Positions 1 through 7,941 of a stretch of DNA of 12,336 bases are shown here, piece by piece. The translations under genes were made by a program, and so were the position numbers. The DNA is taken from positions 1 through 12,336 of the forward strand of contig JAKANW010000039.1 of the NCBI GenBank assembly GCA_021823555.1. Direction: 5' to 3'. Positions within the stretch are counted from its first letter, which is position 1. Every line of letters starts with the position of its first letter. Origin of the DNA: Chloroflexota bacterium. Lineage in GTDB: Bacteria > Chloroflexota > Anaerolineae > Anaerolineales > Villigracilaceae. The notes beneath the pieces are model-generated. The model worked only from the letters and a program-made list of their open reading frames with translations. It was not told the origin of the DNA and made no database searches.

Positions 1-56
1 GGATCCGTGACCTTGCTAAAATGTTCCTCAATCGCTTCCAGTGGCTTCTTGGGCAT
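1..56 (-). CDS. Transposase N-terminus, ISAs1-like (partial, runs off the left edge)
   Basis: On the minus strand an ATG at 56-54 opens a frame that continues to base 1 without a stop. It gives 18 full residues, MPKKPLEAIEEHFSKVTD, and the next codon begins CC, so it is Pro. The pattern EHFS..xDP near the N-terminus matches the start of ISAs1-family (H-repeat-associated) DDE transposases, where the phrase is typically EHFSxLxDPR. A strong Shine-Dalgarno, AGGAGGT on the minus strand (bases 67-61), lies 4 bases before the ATG. The catalytic residues are outside the window, so whether the element is intact is unknown. Family assignment rests on 19 residues plus the neighbouring terminal-repeat-like sequence. 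Confidence 0.6.
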   Translation of the reverse strand, partial: MPKKPLEAIEEHFSKVTD

Positions 57-85
57 GGCTACCTCCTACGGGATAGCCAGTTTTA

Positions 86-110
86 CCTCAATTTAGATGC
101 GATTGCCCTG
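86..110. repeat. Candidate terminal inverted repeat of the insertion sequence
   Basis: Read on the minus strand from 110, the sequence starts CAGGGCAATCGCATCTAAAT and sits 54 bases ahead of the transposase ATG. The position and the CAGGG tip fit an ISAs1-type end. The inner boundary is approximate because the partner repeat is not in the window. Confidence 0.5.
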
Positions 111-191
111 GGTGGAATGAATCCTGAAATTGGAATTTTCTTTTAATCCCCTGTCTCCCGTATTTAGCGTATTATTGGACTATTCAATACC

Positions 192-3100
192 ATGGAATTA
201 ACGAAAAGCCCGGCCAGGATTTTGCTGGTATTAAAGAAATCTTCCTCGTATGAGGCGTCCATCTTGCGTGCGTTGGGGGGGGCGCAAGAAAGTTTTTTGG
301 TTGAGCGGATGGTGACCCTTAAGACACTGTCCGTCAAATCAAAACCGGGGATGGGGGATCTTCTAGTTGCCGGCCTGGATGTGGCGGGTCTGCGGCGCAA
401 GCTCCAGGCTGGGGTGGGGATGCCGGTTGTTCTGTTGGTTAATCCTCGGTCCGAAAAAGAGGCGCTTGAGTTATTGGAAGATGGAGCGGCGGCGGATTAT
501 GTTTTGACGACGCAAGCGCAACTCCGTCGTTTGCCGTTCGTATTGAAATCTGTTCTGGCGCGTACGCGACAAACTGAAAGGCTACCCGAAAGGGGTGGAC
601 AGGTTGATGTATTGCGGGATGCGGTATATCAGATCGCGGCGGCAGCGGACCAAGCCGATTCTTTGGATTCTTTGCTGCCACAAATTCATAAGATTATTGC
701 ACAGGTGATGCCAGCGGAAAACTTTTATATTTCTTTGTATGACCCGGAGCAGAATGTCATCAGCTATCCGTATTTTGTGGACGAAGTGGAAATATTGCCA
801 GAGACATCTTTCAAGGTTGGACGAGGACTCACCGAATACGTGCTCAGGACTGGCGAGTCTTTATTGTGTGTCAAGGATGAACAGGAGAGAATGGCCCTCG
901 ACGGCGAGGTGGATGCCATTGGCCCGGCTTCTGAAATTTGGTTAGGGGTGCCGCTGATTGTTGACCAGATTCCCATTGGCGTTATGGTTGTACAACATTA
1001 CCATGATCAGACTGCTTATGGCGAGGATGAAAAGCGTATGCTGGAGTTCGTCTCCTCGCAGGTCGCCATGGTGATCCAGCGGAAGAGAACCTATGATGCT
1101 CTTCAGGACAGTGAAGAAAGATATCGCGGCGTATTCGAAAACGCCTCTGTGGGATTGGTGCGCGCCACGCCAGACGGAAAAATTCTGCTGGCGAACCCAG
1201 CCTTGATCCGTATGCTGGGTTATAAGAATTTCGCTGAACTCCAAAAACTCGACTTGGAGAAGGATGGATATGCAGAAGGATTTTCACGCCGGGATTTTGT
1301 TGCCCAAATCGAAAAGCAAGGTGAAGTCCGCGGCTTTGAATCTGCCTGGAGGAGGGCGGACGACTCGACGATTTACATCAGGGAAAGTTCTCGAGCGGTC
1401 AAAGACGAAGCTGGGAATCTTCTCTATTTTGAATCGGTTGTGGAAGATATTACGGATCGGCGGCGAGCCGAAATGGCTTTGGAAGAAAAGGTGGTAGCCC
1501 TTCATTCACTGGCAGAGATTGACCGGGAAATTATGGCTTCCGAGAATGCGCAAGGGATTTTGGATTTGGTCTGCAAGCGCACTGCGGCTCTGCTGAAAGT
1601 TCCCAAGGCAAGTATTGTGACTGTGGAAGGGGTCCCTCCTTGTTATAAGATTACCACTCATGGATTTGAACGCCCCGAACATTTAATGGACGAGTTTCAG
1701 GGTGCTGTAGCCAAAGGAATGCTTGAACATCATGGTCCTGTGGTGGCCAATGCGCTATCGAAAGATCGTTATATGCCCGACTTGCGGCGGCGGGAAAATA
1801 TCCATTCGTTCGTCATGGAGCCGTTTGCCACCAATTCCGGCATGCGTGGATGTTTATTGGTATTCGATGTCAAGCCACACTCGTGGATTGAGGATGAAAT
1901 TCAGTTGGTGAGTTTGTTGGCTGGACAAGCTGCTTTGGCTTTGGAGAAAATCCACCTGTTGAACGAAGCGCGCCGTCGAGCTGATCAGTTTGAGGGGTTA
2001 TACCAGATCGCCGGTGAATTGATGTCTCGCAGAGATTTGCCGTCTCTTTTATCGTTTGTTATGGAAAAGGCGTCCAATATTCCACAAATATCCAATTCAT
2101 TCATTTATTTGTATGATGAAAATAGGGAGGAGCTTGAATTATCTGTTGCCTCCAGTGGGAAGCTGAAACCGGGTGTGATTTTGAAGTTGGGAGAGGGGCT
2201 GGCAGGACGCGTGGCGCAATCCCGCCAACCGATGGTCGTGAACGATTACAGCACCTGGGAACACCGCGCCGGAGTCTATGACGATCTTTCCGCATTGTCT
2301 GTACTGGAAGTGCCGATGTTGTTTCGTGGGAATCTTATCGGTATCCTCGGCGTTGAAGCATCTGATCCGTCTCGCCGATTTGATGACAACGATCTGCGTT
2401 TCCTATCCCTTCTGGCTGAACAGGTGGCCAGCGCGCTTTATAATGCGCGTCTTTTTGCCCAAATTGGAGATCGCAATCGTGAACTGGACCGGTTATCAAG
2501 CGCCTCGACCACCCTGTTGGCAGGGGTATCCAGTGACATTCCTGCTCTTTGCCGTTCGATCGCCGACCTGCTTTCCTCGGAATTCAATAACTCGAATTGC
2601 AGTATCTGGTTGGTGAAGGATGACGAACTTACACTGGAGCGCGGAGCCTTTGCCGGGCCGTTTGTGGATGAGATGCAAGAGACTCTTCTAACGACTAAAG
2701 GCCCAGGCGTTATTGCCAAGTCAATACGTACTCAATCGTCCATTCTTCTGGGAGAGGTAAGTTTGTCGCCCGATTATATATCTGGTTGGGAAAGGGCGCG
2801 CTCCGAATTGGTTGTGCCTCTGCGAACGGGCGAGAATCGTGTTTTAGGCGCTGTGGATTTACAAAGCCAGGAACCGGAGGCCTATGGTGCAGACGATTTG
2901 CGGTTAATTGAATTGATTGCGTCCCGTTCTGCATTGATGCTTGAACACGTCCGCCTTTATCAGAAGACAGAGCACAGGCTTCATCAGTTGACTGTCTTAT
3001 CGAATATTGACGCTGCAATCGCTTCGAGCCTGGACCTGCAGGTGACTCTCAATTTACTTGTGGCTCAAATTTTGATGTACTTACAGGCCGACGCTGTGGA

Positions 3101-4064
3101 TGTCCTGCTCCTGAACTCACATCTGCAAATGCTGGAATATGCGGCCGGACGAGGCTTTCGCGGGCGCGCGATCCGGCGGATCCCGTTATTGCTTGGAGAG
3201 GATCACGCCGGGATGGCCGCGCTGGAACGAATAGTGGTCAGTGTTCACGATCTAACCTCTTCGCAGGTGGCTCTGTCCCATCCGGAGCGAATTGCCGGTG
3301 AGGACTTTGTCTCCATGTTTGCCGTTCCGTTGGTTGCAAAGGGACAACTCAAAGGTGTTCTGGAATTGTATTTTCGTCGCCCGTTTGATCCAGATCCTGA
3401 GTGGATAAGCTTCTTTGAAACTCTTGCTCGTCGGGCCGCGATTGCGGTGGAAGACGCCAGTTTGTTCAATGATATGCAGCGTTCATTTACTGAATTGGTG
3501 GTGGCCTATGATGAGGCAATTGAAGGCTGGGCCCGTATTATTCTAATGCGCCAGCGCGAACCTGAGACCTCGATCCAATCCCTCTCCAGTTTGACCCTTG
3601 AAATGGCGCGCCGGATGGGGCTTCCTGAGTCGGAAATGGCTCATATATATCGAGGCGTGCTCCTGCATGATATTGGGAAATTGGCGCTTCCCGACAACAT
3701 CCTATTTAAGCCCGGCCCTCTTTCGGAAGAGGAACGGCAAGCAGTTGAATATCATCCTGCTTACGCTTTTGATTTGCTGCAATCAGTGGTTTATCTTCGA
3801 CCTGCGATGAATATCCCTTACTGTTATCACGAGAGATGGGATGGCAGCGGTTACCCGCGTGGATTAAAGGGAAACGAAATCCCGCTGGACGCGCGCATCT
3901 TTGCCGTAGTGAAAGTCTGGACTGTGCTTCAATATGATCGCCCGTACCGGCCTGCCCGGGATCGCGATCAAGCCACTGCCTATATCCAGGAACAGGCTGG
4001 GAAGGAATTCGATCCTGAAATAGTAAAGGAATTTATGAAATTGATTAAGGCAATCGCGTCTTAA
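192..4064 (+). CDS. Multi-GAF/PAS sensor with pseudo-receiver and degenerate HD-GYP domain
   Basis: A 1290-residue cytoplasmic sensor with no obvious membrane segment. Approximate domains are: degenerate receiver 8-130; GAF 145-300; PAS 307-425 (ending in the PAC-like phrase VVEDITDRRRAE); GAF 438-590; GAF 601-756; GAF 767-924; GAF 933-1094; HD-GYP 1100-1285. HD-GYP domains normally hydrolyse cyclic di-GMP at a di- or tri-metal site. Here HD (1159-1160) and His1188 remain, and GYP is intact in ERWDGSGYP. However, the usual HHE is YHE (Tyr1212), the ADVxDAL Asp is Lys1241 in VVKVWTVL, and the upstream GH histidine aligns with Ser1127. Activity is therefore doubtful and a signal-binding or scaffold role is plausible. 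The receiver has no Asp at the expected phosphorylation position. The ATG at 192 follows an in-frame stop at 165-167 and has no clear Shine-Dalgarno. The insertion sequence ends 81 bases upstream. The gene is visibly less GC-rich than those downstream. Confidence 0.9.
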   Translation: MELTKSPARILLVLKKSSSYEASILRALGGAQESFLVERMVTLKTLSVKSKPGMGDLLVAGLDVAGLRRKLQAGVGMPVVLLVNPRSEKEALELLEDGAAADYVLTTQAQLRRLPFVLKSVLARTRQTERLPERGGQVDVLRDAVYQIAAAADQADSLDSLLPQIHKIIAQVMPAENFYISLYDPEQNVISYPYFVDEVEILPETSFKVGRGLTEYVLRTGESLLCVKDEQERMALDGEVDAIGPASEIWLGVPLIVDQIPIGVMVVQHYHDQTAYGEDEKRMLEFVSSQVAMVIQRKRTYDALQDSEERYRGVFENASVGLVRATPDGKILLANPALIRMLGYKNFAELQKLDLEKDGYAEGFSRRDFVAQIEKQGEVRGFESAWRRADDSTIYIRESSRAVKDEAGNLLYFESVVEDITDRRRAEMALEEKVVALHSLAEIDREIMASENAQGILDLVCKRTAALLKVPKASIVTVEGVPPCYKITTHGFERPEHLMDEFQGAVAKGMLEHHGPVVANALSKDRYMPDLRRRENIHSFVMEPFATNSGMRGCLLVFDVKPHSWIEDEIQLVSLLAGQAALALEKIHLLNEARRRADQFEGLYQIAGELMSRRDLPSLLSFVMEKASNIPQISNSFIYLYDENREELELSVASSGKLKPGVILKLGEGLAGRVAQSRQPMVVNDYSTWEHRAGVYDDLSALSVLEVPMLFRGNLIGILGVEASDPSRRFDDNDLRFLSLLAEQVASALYNARLFAQIGDRNRELDRLSSASTTLLAGVSSDIPALCRSIADLLSSEFNNSNCSIWLVKDDELTLERGAFAGPFVDEMQETLLTTKGPGVIAKSIRTQSSILLGEVSLSPDYISGWERARSELVVPLRTGENRVLGAVDLQSQEPEAYGADDLRLIELIASRSALMLEHVRLYQKTEHRLHQLTVLSNIDAAIASSLDLQVTLNLLVAQILMYLQADAVDVLLLNSHLQMLEYAAGRGFRGRAIRRIPLLLGEDHAGMAALERIVVSVHDLTSSQVALSHPERIAGEDFVSMFAVPLVAKGQLKGVLELYFRRPFDPDPEWISFFETLARRAAIAVEDASLFNDMQRSFTELVVAYDEAIEGWARIILMRQREPETSIQSLSSLTLEMARRMGLPESEMAHIYRGVLLHDIGKLALPDNILFKPGPLSEEERQAVEYHPAYAFDLLQSVVYLRPAMNIPYCYHERWDGSGYPRGLKGNEIPLDARIFAVVKVWTVLQYDRPYRPARDRDQATAYIQEQAGKEFDPEIVKEFMKLIKAIAS

Positions 4065-4108
4065 TTGCCATTCGGGAGTTTCTCTTGTCGTGGGGTAAAA
4101 TACTCTTT

Positions 4109-4113
4109 AAGGA
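4109..4113 (+). promoter_or_regulatory. Ribosome binding site deciding the DppB-type start
   Basis: AAGGA lies 4 bases before the ATG at 4118. The alternative in-frame TTG at 4085 would add 11 polar residues ahead of the usual permease N-terminus and has no comparable site, so 4118 is preferred. Confidence 0.65.
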
Positions 4114-4117
4114 TACC

Positions 4118-5182
4118 ATGCCTCCCTTCCTGCAATTTGTTATCCGCCGTCTGTTCGCCATGCTGGTTTCGCTGGTCATCATCACGATGGTGTTGTATGC
4201 AGGCGTGATGTTGACGCCGCCGGAGGCGCGTGCCACGCTATATGTGCCGCCGGGCAAGGGTGGTGAAAATATCACTGAAAACTATATCAAAACAGTCATC
4301 AAGAACAATCACCTGGACGAACCGTATCTGGTGCAGTATGCGTATTGGGTAAAGTCTCTGGTGAGTGGTTCGTGGGGGTATAGCCCGACGCTGCGGGAAG
4401 ATGTGCTGCCAGCGCTGCTCAAGCGCACTCCCGTGACTCTGGAACTGGCGCTCTATTCTCTCCTGTTGCTCATCCCATTTGGCCTGGCCAGCGGACTGCT
4501 GGCAGGCTGGCGGGCTGGTCGTCCCTTCGATGCCATCTTTCGTCTGACGGCTTTCTTCGGGACTTCCATGCCACCGTTCATCTTCTCCATGATCCTGCTC
4601 TCGATCTTTTACGTCAAACTGGATTGGTTTGGCCCGGGACGGGTGGATGTACTGACCGGTATCGAGATCAGCAAGGCTTCCTTTGTAAACTACACAGGCT
4701 TCCTGACCATTGACAGTCTGCTTAATCACCGCTTTGATATCTTCCTGGATGCCCTGCGCCATCTTGTCCTGCCTGTATTGACGCTGTCCATGTTCCACTG
4801 GGCCACGCTGGGCCGGATTACGCGGGCCACAGTGTTGGGTGAGCGGAATAAGGAATATATCGTTTCAGCGCGGGCGCGCGGTGTGAACGAGCGCCGCCTG
4901 ATCTGGCGTCACGCTTTACGCGCCATCCTGGCGCCCTCCCTGACGACCATCGCTCTCTCCGCTGCCAGCGTTGTGACCGGTATCTTCGTGGTGGAGATCA
5001 TCTTTGGCCTGACAGGGATCTCTAACGTGATCGTCATTGCGATGAGCAGTTCCCCCGATGCACCCGCCACACTTGGCTTCGCTGTGTACAGCGTTATTAT
5101 GGTCATTGGCTTGATGTTCATCTTGGACGTGGCGCAGGCAATCTTTGATCCACGCGTGCGGGAGGAGGTGCTCAAAGCATGA
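4118..5182 (+). CDS. ABC transporter permease, DppB/OppB type
   Basis: An inner-membrane permease subunit of a peptide/nickel-type ABC importer, 354 residues from ATG 4118. The N-terminus MPPFLQFVIRRLFAML leads into the first membrane helix (about 13-32). An extracytoplasmic loop (about 33-105) carries LDEPYLVQYAYWVKSLVSG and WGYS, both typical of DppB. Further helices lie near 108-130, 143-166, 217-238, 273-298 and 318-340. The cytoplasmic EAA loop that contacts the ATPase is EYIVSARARGVNERRLIWRH (247-266), and the protein ends with the family phrase AIFDPRVRE. Its stop overlaps the next gene's start (ATGA), so the two permeases are probably translated together. It begins 53 bases after the sensor gene, with no terminator between them. 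No substrate-binding protein or ATPase gene is in the window, so the substrate cannot be named. Confidence 0.9.
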   Translation: MPPFLQFVIRRLFAMLVSLVIITMVLYAGVMLTPPEARATLYVPPGKGGENITENYIKTVIKNNHLDEPYLVQYAYWVKSLVSGSWGYSPTLREDVLPALLKRTPVTLELALYSLLLLIPFGLASGLLAGWRAGRPFDAIFRLTAFFGTSMPPFIFSMILLSIFYVKLDWFGPGRVDVLTGIEISKASFVNYTGFLTIDSLLNHRFDIFLDALRHLVLPVLTLSMFHWATLGRITRATVLGERNKEYIVSARARGVNERRLIWRHALRAILAPSLTTIALSAASVVTGIFVVEIIFGLTGISNVIVIAMSSSPDAPATLGFAVYSVIMVIGLMFILDVAQAIFDPRVREEVLKA

Positions 5183-6657
5183 GGTCCTTGCACCGCTTCC
5201 TCTCACACTGGCAAAACTGGCTCGGACTGGTGCTCGTGTTGGCTTTTGTATTTGTCGCGCTGGCAGCGCCCCTGCTTTCCCCGGTCGACAAAAAGACCGT
5301 CGGCTCCTTCAAGCAGGTAGGCCGCGCCACAGACTTGACGCCGCATCCACCGAGCGCAAACGCCATCCTCGGTACGTTGCCGGGCCAGTATGATGTATTA
5401 CACACGCTCGTGTGGGGCGCACGCGATGCCATGCAGTTTGGCCTGTTGGTGGCGTTGGGCGCCTTTGCCTTCGGCGTGCTGTTCGGCGCGGTCTCCGGTT
5501 ATGCAGGCGGTTGGATTAACAACCTGCTGATGCGCATTGCCGACGCCTTCCTCACCTTCCCGGTGCTGGCGGGCGTGGTCTTTCTCCAACAGATGGTGGC
5601 AGTGACCATCAATGCCATGGGCGGCACGTTCTGGTTCAACTCGGATCTCCACGGTCGGGTGGTGGACTTTCAGTTCACGCCGCCGCCCTTTGCCGCTTTC
5701 CTGCTCAGGGTAGATCCGATCTTGGTTGCATTGATCCTCTTCTCGTGGATGCCGATTGCCCGCATCGTCAACACATTGGTCATCACATTGAAGAACACCG
5801 ATTTTATCCAGGCCACCCGCTCCCTGGGCGGCGGGCCGTTCTGGATCATTCGCCGCCACCTCATCCCCAATTCCATCGGCCCGGCCATGGTACTGACCGC
5901 CCGTGACGTGGGCAGTTCCGTTATCTTGCAGGCCACCATTACCTTTATCGGCCTGGGCGGACAATCTGCATGGGGCATTCTGCTTTCGATGGGACGCAAC
6001 TGGGTCATTGGGCCGGGCGGCGATCTCTTTGCCAACTGGTGGGTTTTCCTGCCGGTCACTCTGGCGATTGTGCTGTTCGGCATCAGTTGGAACCTTTTGG
6101 GGGATGGATTGACTGATATGCTGGAGCCGACACACGCCGTGTCGAGGCGCGTCCTGTTCTCGAAACGGGAACAAGCTCGGGCGGAGTCCGAAGCGCCCAG
6201 TACGATGCCTGTCGCCTCGCGGCCGACAACTCGTTCGATTGATCCGGTCATCCTCTCCAAGTTGCCGCATGTCGCGGCTCCACTGACCGAGGAACCGCCT
6301 AAAGTGGAATCACCTGAACCGGAGTCGCCCAATATCGCGCCGGTACATGCACGTATTCCTGATTCCCGTCCTGCCGTGGAACCTGTGAAAACCTTGCCTG
6401 TTACGGTAGATCCAATCTTGAAAATCGCCCGCCGCGGCGTGAGCAAGAACGATCTCACGCAAGCCTTGCATGCGTATTCTCATTTAATCGAGAGCGGCAA
6501 ACTGCTGGATACTGTCGTTCAGGATTTGTCCCAGGTGGTGCGCGTGTTTCCCCATGACGCCAAAGTCTGGAAGGTGCTGGGCGATGCCCTGGCGCGCGAT
6601 GGGAAGACGGACTATGCCGCCAAGGCCTATGAGCGTTCCAGGCAATTGACCCAGTGA
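5179..6657 (+). CDS. ABC transporter permease, DppC/OppC type, with TPR-like C-terminal extension
   Basis: The partner permease of the upstream DppB-type subunit, 492 residues against roughly 300 for ordinary DppC. Residues 1-320 form the permease: first helix about 14-34, the variant phrase LGTLPGQYDVLHTLVWGAR (64-82) in place of the usual LGTDxxGRDVLSR, further helices, and the EAA loop DFIQATRSLGGGPFWIIRRH (208-227). An extra hydrophilic segment of about 35 residues (143-178) separates two central helices on the predicted outer face. After GDGLTDMLEP the protein continues with a Pro/Glu-rich linker (330-410) and a helical tail (411-492), including DAKVWKVLGDALARDGKTDY, which resembles a tetratricopeptide repeat. 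By DppC topology this tail faces the cytoplasm. The start ATG overlaps the previous stop (ATGA), and GGAGGAGG at 5161-5168 supplies a strong ribosome site. Confidence 0.88.
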   Translation: MRSLHRFLSHWQNWLGLVLVLAFVFVALAAPLLSPVDKKTVGSFKQVGRATDLTPHPPSANAILGTLPGQYDVLHTLVWGARDAMQFGLLVALGAFAFGVLFGAVSGYAGGWINNLLMRIADAFLTFPVLAGVVFLQQMVAVTINAMGGTFWFNSDLHGRVVDFQFTPPPFAAFLLRVDPILVALILFSWMPIARIVNTLVITLKNTDFIQATRSLGGGPFWIIRRHLIPNSIGPAMVLTARDVGSSVILQATITFIGLGGQSAWGILLSMGRNWVIGPGGDLFANWWVFLPVTLAIVLFGISWNLLGDGLTDMLEPTHAVSRRVLFSKREQARAESEAPSTMPVASRPTTRSIDPVILSKLPHVAAPLTEEPPKVESPEPESPNIAPVHARIPDSRPAVEPVKTLPVTVDPILKIARRGVSKNDLTQALHAYSHLIESGKLLDTVVQDLSQVVRVFPHDAKVWKVLGDALARDGKTDYAAKAYERSRQLTQ

Positions 6658-7922
6658 ACATGGATACATCCTCTTCCATTCGACATCTGCTCGAGAACGA
6701 GCGCATCCTCTCGCCCCGACAATTGGCCCTGCTTCGACGCATCGCCGCCTACTCTGAGAATCTCGGCTTGCCGCTCTACATTGTGGGTGGCTTCGTGCGC
6801 GACCTGCTGCTGGAGCGCCCGGTCAACGACTTTGACCTGGTCGTTGAGGGCGATGCCATCAAGCTGGCCCGCTCGTTGGCCAAGCTCCACGGCGGCAAGG
6901 TGACTGCCCATCCCAGTTTCGGCACTGCCACTTGGTTTCTGCCTCCTGAGCTGGCGCGTGATTCCGGTGCGCTGGACTTTGCCACCGCCCGCACGGAAAC
7001 CTACCAGCGCCCCGGCGCGCTGCCAACGGTCAAGCCTGCCACTATTGCAGAGGATCTCCACCGCCGCGACTTTAGCATCAATGCCATGGCCTTGCGTCTG
7101 GACGGGGATCATTTTGGCGAATTGCTCGACCCCCTCAAAGGCCAGCGCGACCTGGCGCGCGGTCGGATCCGGGTATTGCATCCATGTTCCTTCGTGGACG
7201 ATCCCACCCGTTTGCTGCGCGCCATCCGCTACGCGAGGCGCTATGACTTTCAAATCGAGTCTGGGACCGTGGGACTCATCAATGACGAGTCGCGTGCAGT
7301 TCTCTCCCAATTAAGCGGTGAACGCCTGCGCCATGAATTCGATTTGATTTTTGATGAACCGAATGCCATCTCCATGCTGGAGGAAGCCGCGGACCTGGGC
7401 TTGCTTTCTGCAGTGGACGCTACCCTGCCGATTCCTGAGCCTGGCTTTGCGGCGCTGCTTGATTCCCGGCCCGCTCCCGCGCTTGGCCTGGAAATGGACC
7501 GCCGCAAACTGGGTTATTTGCTCTGGTTCATGGATATGCCAGCAAAGAGCCTGCCTGCTTTGCGCGGCCGGCTGGCTTTCACAGCCGACCTGGCGAAATC
7601 TGTGTTCACAGCCGCGGCCCTGTTGGCAGACGTTCCTGTGCTGGCCGATGCCTCGCCCAGCGAATGGACTTTCCGCCTCGATAAAGTACCGCCATTGTCT
7701 GTCTATGCTGTGTACCTGCGCACCACGCAGCCTGCCCTGGAGGAGTATCTGGCCGTCTGGCGTCATATCCAGCCGCGCATCACCGGCGACGATCTGAGAG
7801 CGCGCGGCCTGCCGCCGGGTCCGCGCTACCGGCATGTGTTATGGCATCTGCGCGCGGCCTGGCTGGATGGGGAGGTGAGAAATGACAAAGAAGAAGCTGC
7901 CTTGTTGGAGAGCTTGATGTGA
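6654..7922 (+). CDS. cca: tRNA nucleotidyltransferase / poly(A) polymerase family protein
   Basis: A class II nucleotidyltransferase of 422 residues, most likely maturing or repairing the tRNA 3' CCA end. The palm motif LYIVGGFVRDLL (41-52) is followed by DFDLV (59-63), which supplies the two metal-binding aspartates (59 and 61). RRDFSINAMAL (137-147), DPLKGQRDL (159-167) and FVDDPTRLLRAIRYARR (180-196) are the standard neck and head motifs, with ERLRHE at 223-228. No C-terminal HD domain is evident. Whether it adds full CCA or only part of it cannot be told from these motifs, so the symbol is tentative. The GTG start at 6654 overlaps the DppC stop (GTGA); ATG 6660, two codons later, is an equally possible start, and neither has a clear Shine-Dalgarno. 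This suggests translational coupling to the permease gene. A tRNA-processing gene is an unexpected member of a transporter and two-component cluster. Confidence 0.85.
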   Translation: MNMDTSSSIRHLLENERILSPRQLALLRRIAAYSENLGLPLYIVGGFVRDLLLERPVNDFDLVVEGDAIKLARSLAKLHGGKVTAHPSFGTATWFLPPELARDSGALDFATARTETYQRPGALPTVKPATIAEDLHRRDFSINAMALRLDGDHFGELLDPLKGQRDLARGRIRVLHPCSFVDDPTRLLRAIRYARRYDFQIESGTVGLINDESRAVLSQLSGERLRHEFDLIFDEPNAISMLEEAADLGLLSAVDATLPIPEPGFAALLDSRPAPALGLEMDRRKLGYLLWFMDMPAKSLPALRGRLAFTADLAKSVFTAAALLADVPVLADASPSEWTFRLDKVPPLSVYAVYLRTTQPALEEYLAVWRHIQPRITGDDLRARGLPPGPRYRHVLWHLRAAWLDGEVRNDKEEAALLESLM

Positions 7923-7941
7923 TGTAAGGAAGGTTATCAAA

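Larger units (their letters stand above)
1..110 (-). mobile_element. End of an insertion sequence, probably ISAs1 family (partial)
   Basis: The left edge of the window holds the 5' end of a transposase gene reading leftward, its ribosome binding site, and a candidate terminal inverted repeat whose outer tip reads CAGGGCAATCGCATCT on the minus strand, starting at base 110. ISAs1-family elements usually have short terminal repeats beginning with a C/TAGGG-like tip just ahead of the transposase gene, so this layout fits. Bases 111-118 or 111-120 would then be the first flanking bases or target duplication. The other end lies outside the window, so neither the repeat nor the duplication can be confirmed here. 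Confidence 0.6.

Noticed and set aside
1..6. GGATCC at the first base of the window
   Set aside because: It could reflect a clone end but falls inside the transposase frame as ordinary Asp-Pro coding sequence, so no meaning is assigned.
125..141. Small palindrome AAATTGGAATTT upstream of the sensor gene
   Set aside because: Short and made only of A/T arms; no promoter elements around it give it a role.
4085..4117. TTG at 4085 as the start of the DppB-type permease
   Set aside because: The 11 extra residues are atypical for the family and ATG 4118 has a better ribosome binding site.
5398..6270. Minus-strand open frame of 290 codons opposite the DppC-type gene
   Set aside because: No recognisable domain; His, Arg and Gln-rich composition typical of a shadow frame; the + strand gene is certain.
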